From the NCBI GenBank assembly GCA_964035575.1, contig OZ037847.1, positions 1,386,001 to 1,450,000 on the forward strand: a DNA stretch of 64,000 nucleotides, written 5' to 3'. Within the stretch, counting starts at the first letter, position 1; each line of letters starts with the position of its first letter. Source of the DNA: Rhynchopus sp. YZ270_cl-10. Taxonomy: Eukaryota; Euglenozoa; Diplonemea; Diplonemida; Diplonemidae. Positions 18,311-28,103 of this stretch are shown here, piece by piece. The position numbers and the translations under genes are program-made. The notes beneath the pieces were generated by a model that was not told the origin of the DNA, made no database searches, and saw only the letters and a list, made by a program, of their open reading frames with translations.

Positions 18311-21300
18311 ATGTCGGGTGATGGTGGTGACCCGCAGCGTGTGCTGCAACATGCGTTAGAGTCGTTGTGGCGGGATATTGCAGAGCACTGCGCTGCAGGG
18401 AACATTCGGAAGTCGGAGGACCTTGTTGCAAAGTTGAAGCAATGTACGTTTCTTGCTGGCGCGAATGCGGTGCGACTGGCTTGGGGGAAGGTCTGCTTTC
18501 GGCGTCCACTTCCTTTTATTTTGCGAGCCCTTATTGATGCTGCGCAGGCTCCTATCGCTGAATTAGATCTTTCCGACAACCAAGTTGGCGACGAGCACGT
18601 CAAACTCCTCACAACCTACATCCTCAACAGCACGCACCTCCGTTTGCTCGACCTCTCAGCAAACCTCTTCAGCCCCTCCGCCGCAGACGTTCTGCGCAGC
18701 GCAGCGCAACGAAAGGACATCCGGTTGGTCGGATGCACCCCACCCTCCCCAAGCTCCTCGCTTCCCCCTCGACCAAAGGCATCACCATCTAGCCGCGCAC
18801 GCACCCCTCCTGTCACCGCAGATGCTGTCGGAGCCTTGCAAGAAAAGGTCGACCAAAAGGTAAAATCATTAGGCCTCCAACACGCAGGACAGCTAGAAGA
18901 AGAGCGAGACCGCCTGATGCGGGAGATGGCTTTACCGAGGGAGGGTGGTGGGGGTGAGGTGCTAGCCTCGGTGCGGCACTCATTACAACAACGTGGCCCG
19001 TCACCTCTTCCGGAGGAGAAGGCAAATGGACATCACCGCTTTCACCAGGAGTCGCCAAGCAGACACCACCATCAGTCCCCATCAAATATGATCTCCCCTA
19101 TGCAATCAAAGACGTCGCAGTCACCACAAACATTTGGTCTATCAAACAGTATGTTATCTGGTGAAGCCTTCTTCGACGCGCCTGGCGCAGAGGTGCGGAA
19201 GCCGTACACCCCCCTGAGGGAGCGGCTGGCATCGCCTGCACAGACCAGCAATATGGGGTCGACTGTGGCAGACTCGATGATGGGGGATGATGAGAGTATG
19301 ATTCTTAAGGTTACCCCGTTTCGGTCGTTGAACGCTCATGCGCTATCGTCGAAGGGGTCACCCATAGCCTTTCCTTCACGTAACAGAGTGCCCGGTAACA
19401 GCGCTCCTGCCTCAAGAGATCTGACCTCAAAGTACACCCAAGACCTGGCGCCTCCGACAGACGAAAGGGATAAGGAGGAGGCATTTGACATAGCGGAGGA
19501 TGTGCCCGATGCGTTTCTGATAAGGGATTATTCGCGTGCAAAGTTGACGAGTATCGACCATAAGGATCTGTCGCGTATCACCGTGCTCATTTTGCGGCAG
19601 AATTCGATCCGAGAGTTGACCAACCTTCCGGTGTGTTTGTGCAGGTTGGATGTATCGTCGAACCTGCTGACCAGCTTGCAGGGGTTGAGTGGGTGTCCAG
19701 AGCTGGAGATGCTTGTTGCGCGTGATAACAACATAGGGCGTATCAGCAACAGTCTTGCTTCGTGCAGGAATCTGCGGCTGCTGATGCTCGGTAAAAACAG
19801 GATTCGTAGGGTCGAAGGTTTGGAACACCTTTCGGAGTTGACGTACCTCGACTTAGGGCACAATGAGTTGGCAACCCCGGCCTCGGTTCGCACGCTTTCC
19901 TTGAACGTCTCGCTGCGTACGTTGGTGCTTGCGGGGAACCCACTTGCGCATCCATCAGGGAGACGACGTATTTGTATATCAAACCTGCCCTCATCGTGCA
20001 CAGAGGCTGGGGTATATGCGCTCCTCCGTCCGTACGGTGCTGTAGAGGGTGTTACCATCTTGAACGGCAGAACCGGGAAGGATGGTCGGCAAGCTGCCTT
20101 TGCAGTGTTCGCGGAGTGTGACGTCGTAGCGAAGGCATGCGCCACTGTGCTCGCACATCAAGAGCCGCAGCCTGGTATGCGCCCCTTCAAAGTCGAGGTG
20201 AAAGGGAAGAAAGGCCGTGTGCTGCTCAGTCGGATTGACGGCAAGGTCGACAAAGGTGCGTTGATGCAGATGCTCAATCTGCATGGCATCGTGGAGTCCC
20301 TAGACCTATCGGAACCAAGCTGGGAACGCAGCTCTCCGCAAGGGTGGGTGCGGTTTGAAGCAGAGAGTTCACCACGATTGGACGCCGCCTTTCAACGGCA
20401 AGGTACATGCAAGGTTGGGGATATGACGATACGTATGGTGAGCATGACTGCTGAGACACACTACGGCCTGGCAGACGTGAGGATGCACCGCGAAGCGACC
20501 GTTCTGTTCACCTCCGGCACAGAGTGCGCGGAGCGTGCAAAAAAGACGCTCTCAGGGCTGACCTGGCAAGGCGACACCGTACCCCTCGTTGTACGCCACA
20601 TGCCTGACTACCAACCCCTCATCCTCAACCTCCTCCCCAACCTCATTGAGCTCGACAAACGCCTTATGAACCACTCTGTGAAGGAGTCGACGCCTTCACT
20701 GCATGGGTCTGCTATGTGGTCTTTGGTCGACTCCACCGGAAACGGCTCCACCGGGGCACTTGACCTTTCCACCACCGCTGCACACCGAGCGTTGAAAAGC
20801 AACAACAGCAGCTTTGAGCGGTCCATTAGCATGAATTCCCCTGGGTACGCTGCTTCTGGACGGGCGAAGCAGGCTGTTAAGAGAATAGGGAAGGCGCAGG
20901 CGGTGAAGCAGAAGCAGGATAAAACGCTTCGGAAGTTTGGGTTACAACCTGCAGAGCAGGGGGCGATTGTAAAGGAGCACGCGAAACGGAGGAGTCGGAG
21001 TGCGCCGTCACAACCACTGCGGGAGGAGGGCACACAGTCGCAATCACAATCGCAGCTGCTCACACAGGAAGACACGATGGCGACAGTGCAGGCGGAGACG
21101 TCTGCCAACACTACTCTCCCTACGCCGATCCGGCCTATGTCACGCAACCTTGTCCCTGCAGCGTACAAGCGAGGTTCACGCAAGCCTAATGCTGGAGGAT
21201 TCGCAAGCATAGCAGGCGACGGTGACGCACCACAGCGCAGCACGTCCGGAGGAGGGGCAGGAGGGCGACGCTCCCGCAGCACCCCCCTCCGCATCTCACC

Positions 21301-21869
21301 CACCCGCCGCCTCTCAGGCAGGTCCACGTCCGCCACCTCCGCACTGTCTGACCCCAACAACGCGAGCGTCGACTCCACCCAAGGTGAACTCAGATCTGCT
21401 CTAAGACGTCTCAGCTCTGCCGTAGTCGACACAGCGCAGGACAGACAGGCGGAGAGGAGGGGGGTAAGCTTTTCTGGCAACACACCAAATGAGTATGTTT
21501 TTTGATACAAATATTACTTCCCCACTCTTTCAGTACGGTGAGACTTGTGCACTTTCAACTCCTCTTTCTCTCCACAGTCTTGCCCTAGAAGGTTCTATCC
21601 TGGGCAGCATGCATTCGGACAGAGAGAGCACACAGGACTTTGTCCCGCACTACAACGCAGAGCCGCTCCCGTATGCACACGGCACCATTCCTTCGCAGAC
21701 GTCATCACAACCTGGACACGTGGAAGACGACATTGCGACATCGCAGCCGTCGTCAGTGTCGCGTACGTTGCCTGTGGGTCAGCGGCAGCGTCCAGGGACG
21801 TTGGGGCGACGACCTCCGTCACCACGTCTGACCGACGCACTCACGAATGTAGAGCATGCAGGTATGTAG
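18311..21869 (+). CDS. Leucine-rich-repeat protein with RRM domains inserted in the LRR cap
   Basis: Exon 18311-21492 joins exon 2 at 21578 over an 85-nt GTATGT...CACAG intron in phase 2. Reading through to the TAG at 21867-21869 gives about 1157 residues. LRR-type helices occur at about 75-135 (LDLSDNQVGDEHVKLL). A second LRR block lies at about 405-550 (LILRQNSIRELTNLP, LDVSSNLLTSLQGL, LDLGHNELATP). The block breaks off in LVLAGNPLAHPSG, enters RRM-like units at about 553-760 (RNP2-like ICISNLP, RNP1-like AAFAVFAE), then resumes YQPLILNLLPNLIELDKR, the normal LRR-cap ending. The C-terminal third is Ser/Arg/Pro-rich. An alternative donor GTATGT at 21862 would splice in frame into 22072, merging this gene with the next one. 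Confidence 0.8.
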
Positions 21870-22073
21870 GGGGCAATGAAGGTGGAAAACACCCGAACTT
21901 CACCCATTTTCTCATAACCGTGCACAATGAAGTGCTCTCTGGGGTTCGATATCCCTTGGAGAACCACCCTGCGTACGCCGATGAACGAGGCGTTTACACT
22001 CTTTCTTCTTTCCATTTAACTCTCCGTCTGCACCCTACACCACAACGCACAACACATACCACACACCACAGCC

Positions 22074-22859
22074 ATGACCCCCACCGCAACCCCGACACGC
22101 GACCGCTTCTCCCGCGCCACAGACGCACCCTCCCCACTGGTGTCCGAGAAGATCCAGCTCTTCTACGACCAGCTGCAGGCACTGCACACAGAGCTGTCGC
22201 ATGAGAAGGGCGCGTCACCTCACGTATGCGGCTCTTTTACATCGTCGTCTACAATACCACACACCCACAACGAGACACCCGATCAACTCTTCTTAAATTT
22301 ACCACACATACTTCAGAAAAACACCCAAACCAACTCTCCCCCACAGCAAGCACTTCTCCGCCTGCTCACACCAAAGGCCGCAGAACGTGAAGACCGGCGC
22401 CATGAGGTGCAGCTGGACGCACGCCATGCACGCCCGGGGACGGCTTGTCCTAAGGAAGTGCAGGATTGGCTTCAGATGCTGCGTGACGACTTTATCCGTG
22501 CACACTTGGCGTTGAAGGCGTTGGTTGTGTTATGCGCGGCAGCGAAGCAGGATGAGCAGGTGCGCTACAAGGGCATTATTGAAGGCTGTGGGATGCTTGC
22601 AGATACAGAGGTTCCCCCCTTGGTCGTTAAGTTCTACAAGCTCACAGAGGCAGATCTCAACGGTGCGCTTCCAAACCACCCTTCCACCCAGCTTGATGCG
22701 ATTCTGATCATGCTTAAGCAACTCAGCGACACAAAAACATGCATGAAATACATCTTTGCTCTCATCCAGCAAGCCCAACAGGCACCCCTTCTCGAATACG
22801 TCACGCAGGTCAAGGCCTCCCCTCTTGTAACCAAAGACCCAGCGTCGTTTGTTTTATGA
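22074..22859 (+). CDS. Small helical protein, unknown, or terminal exons of the LRR-RRM gene
   Basis: Exons 22074-22223 and 22347-22859 are joined over a 123-nt GTATGC...CCACAG intron with no in-frame stop, so unspliced and spliced products are both open. Spliced length is about 220. Residues about 15-50 are helical (EKIQLFYDQLQALHTELSHE). The rest is mostly alpha-helical (VQDWLQMLRDDFIRAHLALK, ILIMLKQLSDTKTCMKYIFA). Upstream, ACACCACAG ends at 22071. It may be a leader/trans-splice acceptor or the acceptor for the donor at 21862, which is phase-compatible and would make this the C-terminus of the LRR-RRM protein. No family recognised. Confidence 0.55.
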   Translation: MTPTATPTRDRFSRATDAPSPLVSEKIQLFYDQLQALHTELSHEKGASPHVCGSFTSSSTIPHTHNETPDQLFLNLPHILQKNTQTNSPPQQALLRLLTPKAAEREDRRHEVQLDARHARPGTACPKEVQDWLQMLRDDFIRAHLALKALVVLCAAAKQDEQVRYKGIIEGCGMLADTEVPPLVVKFYKLTEADLNGALPNHPSTQLDAILIMLKQLSDTKTCMKYIFALIQQAQQAPLLEYVTQVKASPLVTKDPASFVL

Positions 22860-23480
22860 GAAAAGTTTTTTTTTTTTTGGCAAAAACAACTGTTTTTTTA
22901 TAGAGGTGCGCTTTTGTGTTAGCATTCGAACCAAACAGGAGGATGTAAAACAATAGTGCCTAGAGATGTGTATCCACGAGGTGCAGTCACTCTTACAGAA
23001 ATTTTTATCAAACAACCCATCCCCAAATAACCCCGTCCCCCTCTTTTAGAATTTTCATTAATGTGGCTTGGTGGGCTCTTCGGCATTTTTAGAATGTCAA
23101 TGAAGTGCTCTCTGGGGTTTGATAACCACGAAGGAGAAAACAGTGCGTCCGTTCGGTGTACGGTGAGAATACAAATATCTTCTGAAAGCGTTGAACCTTT
23201 GGGAAGGGGAGAAAAAAAAAACTGTGTAACAACACCACACCAGGCCAAGGGCGTTTCAGCACTTCTCAAAAAAAAAATTTTTTTTTGATAACTGCAAGCC
23301 AGCGACTAGCCTCGCAATCCCTCGGCCGGGTGGCAACGTCATTTAAAAAAAAACAATAATTCCCGCCGAACACAGTTTTCGTATACTTTAAACCCCCTCC
23401 AGTAAAATAAGTGGATAAGAAAAGGCGCGTTTTTTTTTTCTATCCGAGTTACAGACTGGGCGCAGTTTTCTTTTTTTTTT

Positions 23481-24176
23481 TTCAGTGCCTGCATCCAGGG
23501 TATTATATAGGTTTTTCAAATTTTCAAAAAAACTGGTCACCGGATTTCAGGATTTTTTTTCACCACAAAGACTTAGACAGGGGATTATATAGGTTTCGGG
23601 GGTTTTCGTTGAAACTCGGTCGAGCCCGGGTCCCCAACCCAGCTCAAGTTGGGGGCCTCCGGCGAAATGTGAGAATTCCTCGGTTATCCACTCCATGGCC
23701 AGGCACACGAACTGTCAGTAACCTCAGTACATTTACAACAAAGAAAGGGCGGCCATGGCACCCAAAGCGAAGCCACGGTACGCAACATTTAAAAAAAATG
23801 CGCTTAAAATTGCACATTTTTACTGCCAAACCATGTCATGGGAAGGGTGGGTTGCAAGCTTGCGCCGCAGGCGCACGGTACGCTACTTTTACTATTTCGC
23901 CATGTTGCATGCTTCCTTTTCCTTCGGCGTTTGACCAATTCGGAGGCTCGGGCATAATTTTTTCCCTCTTTTTTTTTTTTTCAGTCTCCTTTTCGTGCGG
24001 CAGGATTTTGGGTGGGTGGAAGAAGTGGTCCTGAAACCCCAAAAAACCCCAGCCCACTTCGTTTTTTTTTTTTTTTTTCCCCCAAAAATTTCAAAAACTG
24101 GTCAGCCTGACCAGTTTTACTATACGTATATAATACCCTGCTGCATCCCAGAGGCGTTTGCACTATCAACTTCACT
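23481..24176 (+). repeat. Family B hairpin split by a transposon
   Basis: The left part, CAGTGCCTGCATC, is at 23483-23495. The right part resumes after the transposon as CTGCATCCCAGAGGCGTTTG, then CACTATCAACTTCAC. CTGCATC is duplicated on both sides, so the hairpin is older than the insertion. Confidence 0.75.
23496..24140. mobile_element. Non-autonomous hAT-like DNA transposon, copy 1
   Basis: 645 bp. The ends CAGGGTATTATATA and TATATAATACCCTG are perfect 14-bp inverted repeats, and CTGCATC is duplicated on both sides. CAGGG termini with 7-8-bp target duplications point to the hAT superfamily. It encodes no transposase. A second internal end-like sequence, CAGGGGATTATATAGG, lies near 23579, so the copy may be composite. 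The interior (about 23600-23950) matches the copy at 42883-43561 in reverse complement, including a CGGTACGC/GCGCCGCAGGCGC motif. Confidence 0.8.
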
Positions 24177-24220
24177 TTTTTTCAGCTGTGTCTTTTATCC
24201 CCCATCTTTTGAGTTTTTTA

Positions 24221-24247
24221 GATATGTGCACGAGAGGCACATTCATC
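24221..24247 (+). repeat. Family A hairpin copy, variant stem
   Basis: ATGTGC pairs with GCACAT around ACGAGAG, and GAT pairs with ATC outside. The stem bases differ completely from the canonical copy but still pair, and the loop ACGAGAGG is kept. Confidence 0.7.
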
Positions 24248-24517
24248 TTACAATGTTTTCTTTTTAATAGTCGATGTGCCCCCATACTTCCCCCCCACTT
24301 TATGTGTGATTAGAAGACTCTTACTAAAAAAAACGGCATATTTTTGACTCCCATTTACCCCCTGGAGAGAAACTCCACTATCTACATAGTATTAAACACA
24401 GCAGAAGAATTCCTCAAATGCAATTTTTGAGTCAAAAATTCGGGGGTTTTTTTAATCACGAAAAAAATGAATTATTGTTTTTGCGTGATATAGTTTACCC
24501 CACCTGGCGATATCGCT

Positions 24518-24620
24518 GGGTGATCTATGAACGGGGAGAGATTTTTTCACTAGCTCTCAGTAAGCTTCCACAGGCTCTCACAGCTCTCACTAACCCTCAC
24601 TAAGCTCTCACTAACCCTGA
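24518..24620. repeat. Family C element, right end missing
   Basis: Begins GGGTGATCTATGAACGGGGA as in the other copies, then runs into GCTCTCACTAACCCTCACTA direct repeats and ends without TAGATCACCC. Confidence 0.65.
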
Positions 24621-24800
24621 GGGGTTTTTTGTACTTTAGTGGTGTGGCATGTATTCGGTGGTGGTCAAACGTGAAATATTCCTTCTCCAATGGATTTATT
24701 GGGTGCATGTTATACTGGGACAATGTGGTCAGATCACTCTTCAGACCACTTGGAAAGTGCACGGCATATAAAAGTTTCCGCCTGCGGCGGGTGGCCCTTT

Positions 24801-25230
24801 TACTGTACTGTACTGTACTGTACTGTACTGTACTGTACTGTACTGTACTGTACTGTACTGTACTGTACTGTACTGTACTGTACTGTACTGTACTGTACTG
24901 TACTGTACTGTACTGTACTGTACTGTACTGTACTGTACTGTACTGTACTGTACTGTACTGTACTGTACTGTACTGTACTGTACTGTACTGTACTGTACTG
25001 TACTGTACTGTACTGTACTGTACTGTACTGTACTGTACTGTACTGTACTGTACTGTACTGTACTGTACTGTACTGTACTGTACTGTACTGTACTGTACTG
25101 TACTGTACTGTACTGTACTGTACTGTACTGTACTGTACTGTACTGTACTGTACTGTACTGTACTGTACTGTACTGTACTGTACTGTACTGTACTGTACTG
25201 TACTGTACTGTACTGTACTGTACTGTACTG
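24801..25230 (+). repeat. Perfect TACTG satellite, about 86 units
   Basis: 430 bp of uninterrupted TACTG. Read as GTACT, one strand can fold so that every GTAC pairs with GTAC, leaving one T-T mismatch per five bases. The open frames across it (YCTVL...) arise from the repeat, not from a gene. Confidence 0.95.
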
Positions 25231-25394
25231 TACTGTGTACTGTGTACTGTGTACTGTGTACTGTGTACTGTGTACTGTGTACTGTGTACTGTGTACTGTG
25301 TACTGTGTACTGTGTACTGTGTACTGTGTACTGTGTACTGTGTACTGTGTACTGTGTACTGTGTACTGTGTACTGTGTACTGTGTACTGTGTAC
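25231..25394 (+). repeat. Perfect TACTGTG satellite, about 23 units
   Basis: The pentamer switches in one step to a heptamer with an added TG. 164 bp, no imperfect unit seen, ending in a T-run. The HMG-CoA lyase start is 157 nt further on. Confidence 0.95.
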
Positions 25395-25550
25395 TTTTTT
25401 TTTTCAATAACTGAGGATTGCCCTCAGTTCTGACCCCCTATATAAAAGTCTGACGAAGTGCGCAACAAGTACGCACAATGGGGTTATCAGGAGCACCAAT
25501 ATAGCGTTATCAAATGAAGAGACCCCACGATACCAGGACAACACAACAAG

Positions 25551-26985
25551 ATGTATCACCGTGTGATTGGACGGAGTCTAGGCCAGCAGGCACGGCGTCA
25601 GAGCAGAGGTGTGGACCTGGTCGAATGCCCACGCGACGCGATGCAGGGCCTCCCCGAGTTTGTTCCCACCAAGGACAAGATACGATACATCAACAAGCTG
25701 CTCGAGGTGGGGTACCACACAGTCGACTTTGGCAGCTTCGTGTCTGCACCTGCGGTGCCTCAGATGCGCGACACGGTAGAGGTGCTGGAGGGGCTCAACC
25801 TCGAGAACTCCAAGTCAGAGCTCCTCGCAGTGGTGTGCAACGTGCGTGGTGCACAAGACGCGGCATCGTTCAAAAACATCAAATACCTAGGCTTCCCCCT
25901 CTCCATGAGCGAAGAGTTCCAGCAGCGGAACACCCGCAGAGGCATCGAGTCTGCCTTCGAGATGCTTGAAAAGCTGCAGGACATTTGTGTGAAAAACGAC
26001 AAAGAGCTTGTCACCTACATCTCTATGGCGTTCGGCAACCCCTACGGCGAGGAGTACAGCCCAGAGCTGGTGTCTGAGTTTGTCGAAAAGGTGAAGGCGT
26101 TGGGGTGCACCACAATCTCGCTTGCTGACACTGTATGTTTATTTGTTATTTGGCGTTTGCAAAAAACGAAACATTGCCACCAAACAGGTCGGGGCAGGAA
26201 CAGCAGATCTCATCAAGCAGGTGTTCTCGGATGTGCTTCCCGCACACCCCGACATTGTGGTTGGTGCGCACCTCCACTCCAGCAGCGTGTCTGCACCCGA
26301 GAAGATCCAGGCCCTGATCGACACAGGCTGCCCTCGCATTGACAGCGCAGTGGGGGGCATGGGCGGGTGCCCGTTTGCGAAGTCTGCCCTCATTGGCAAC
26401 GTCCCCACGGAAAGCGTGCTTGAGAAGCTGGCAGCGAACAACATTACGACAGACCTGAACATGGATGCCTTCCGCGAGGCACAGACCATCAAGCACGAGC
26501 TGTTTGGGGTGGCCGTGAGCGAACTGATCCTGCAGTGCTACGTTGGTATGTCAAGACACGCTGTGTAGGTTTATCACCCACATTCCTCTGAAGGCTTCTC
26601 TCTACTTCTCTCTACTCATTTCCTTTTTCTCCTTGTTCAGGTGACGAGGCTGCTTTCCAGGCACTCTGCATGAAGCACTTCGTTGCAGCAGACACCAGCG
26701 GGAACGGGAGATTGAGCCGCGATGAGTTTGCACGCTCCGTGCGCAGAGTGGTGCGTGAGCTGGGGGAGGAGCCACCAACAGACAACAAAATCGACAAGCT
26801 CTGGGGCCAACGCCACGTATGTAGCATGCTCTTGGTTGGGCAATCTCAACAAATAGATCTCATATTACCTATTTCAACGCACCAAAATATACCAACAGGA
26901 CGTCCAGCACCACATGGAGTTCTCTGAATACTCTGACCTCGCGCGCGAAAAGATTTTGGGGAGAATGGCGCGTGACGCTCTGTGA
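25551..26985 (+). CDS. HMGCL: HMG-CoA lyase fused to a C-terminal EF-hand domain
   Basis: Four exons (25551-26132, 26188-26545, 26641-26816, 26899-26985), all GTATGT donors, give about 400 residues. The lyase splits HMG-CoA into acetoacetate and acetyl-CoA in leucine breakdown and ketogenesis. Active-site elements are present: CPRDAMQG (Arg28-Asp29), SFVSAPAVPQM, AHLH (His222, His224) and GGCPFAK (Cys255). The variant CPRDAMQ, DFGSFVS and YLGFP is what I recall of Bacteroidetes enzymes rather than animal ones (PRDGLQ, ETTSFVS), suggesting bacterial origin; this is inference. Residues 1-20 (MYHRVIGRSLGQQARRQSRG) look like a mitochondrial presequence. Exon 3 encodes an EF-hand with a canonical loop, DTSGNGRLSRDE (331-342), and exon 4 a degenerate partner (MEFSEYSDLA). 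An EF-hand is not part of any HMG-CoA lyase I know. Confidence 0.9.
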
Positions 26986-27939
26986 TCTGAGCTGCTGAGC
27001 TCTCATCTGGTCGTGGGGTGAGGTGAGGGGGTGTGCACCTGGTCTATGCAGTATCACTCAGTTCTCTGAACACATAAGGAGTACGCTCTAGACGAGTTTT
27101 GTTTTCATTTTAGGGGGGGATAGTGGGGGTGTGTCAGGAGGAGGGATGGGTTTTTCCAGTGTATTTTTTTTTGTGTATTTTTTGTATCACCATCGCCCTT
27201 TTGGCAAATTTTGCTGTTTTCTTTCTCAAAGGCAACACCCGCCGGGGCCAAAAAAAATATTTTTTTTTTTTTGACAAAAGTAACCTCCGAGAACCCTGTA
27301 TTGTGTATTTGAGTGTGAATTGTGTGTGCGTTTTTATAAACGACGTTTGGGAGATACAGTGATTTGTTTTTTTTTTTAGTTCTCATACAAAACCGTGGCT
27401 CTTAGAATATGATCATATGAAGAGTCGTGGCGGTATCACACGTCCTTGAGATGACCAATCAAGGTTTGAGGCATCTACTCGAGGTATCTTTCAACCAGAG
27501 GCGTTTCCAGTCCCAACGTCACTCTATTTTTGTAATGAAACACATGAAGTTTATAAAGTCTTTTTGCGGTGTTGCATCTATAAAGTCTAAAGGTGTATTG
27601 CGTGATACCCCACTACTTCGGACATCATCGGGCAAAATCATGGGTGAAAAGAGAACGAGGTAAATGCCTGTAGAACAACGCACCCCAAATAGACTCTGGG
27701 GATTTTCACGGAAACCTTTTGACGAAGAAAAAAGATTTTTTTTTCTCTATGATATGTGCTTCCCCCCCTCAGTTGATGCATATTGTCATGAGTAGTATTT
27801 ATTTGCAAAAAAAAAATTATTTGGAAAACCCTCTCTAGTCTGTCTTCTTCTGCGACACCATTTTCCCTTTTTTTTTTTGTTGTTATTTCCTTCCAAAAAA
27901 TGAGGGAAATTGGGGTTGGTTTGGGTACTTTTTATACGA

Positions 27940-27961
27940 GGTGACTAAGCTTAGGGCCGCC
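27940..27961 (+). repeat. Family A copy, diverged
   Basis: GGTGACTAAGCTTAGGGCCG lacks the loop between CTAAG and CTTAG. Confidence 0.4.
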
Positions 27962-28103
27962 TTCTACACTTTTTTTTGTACATGACAGCAAATACGAACG
28001 AATTTCACTCCCCTCTTTTTTTGCGACCCCATTAAATGGTTTACTGTTGGGAATGGTGTAGTTGTAGCACATCAATTGAAAGCTTCGCTGATTATATTTT
28101 CTA

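Larger units (their letters stand above)
22860..25550. other. 2.7-kb intergenic region with transposon, satellite and repeats
   Basis: Contains a CAATGAAGTGCTCTCTGGGG repeat (about 23098-23124) also found at about 21926-21952, a hAT-like element (23496-24140), a family B hairpin split by it, a family A hairpin (24221-24247), a truncated family C copy (24518-24620) and the TACTG satellite (24801-25394). CTATATAAAAG at about 25438-25448 is TATA-like. No credible gene. Confidence 0.5.

Noticed and set aside
24550-25433. Long open frames of YCTVL-type repeats on both strands
   Set aside because: They are translations of the TACTG/TACTGTG satellite, open in every frame because the repeat has no stop codon.
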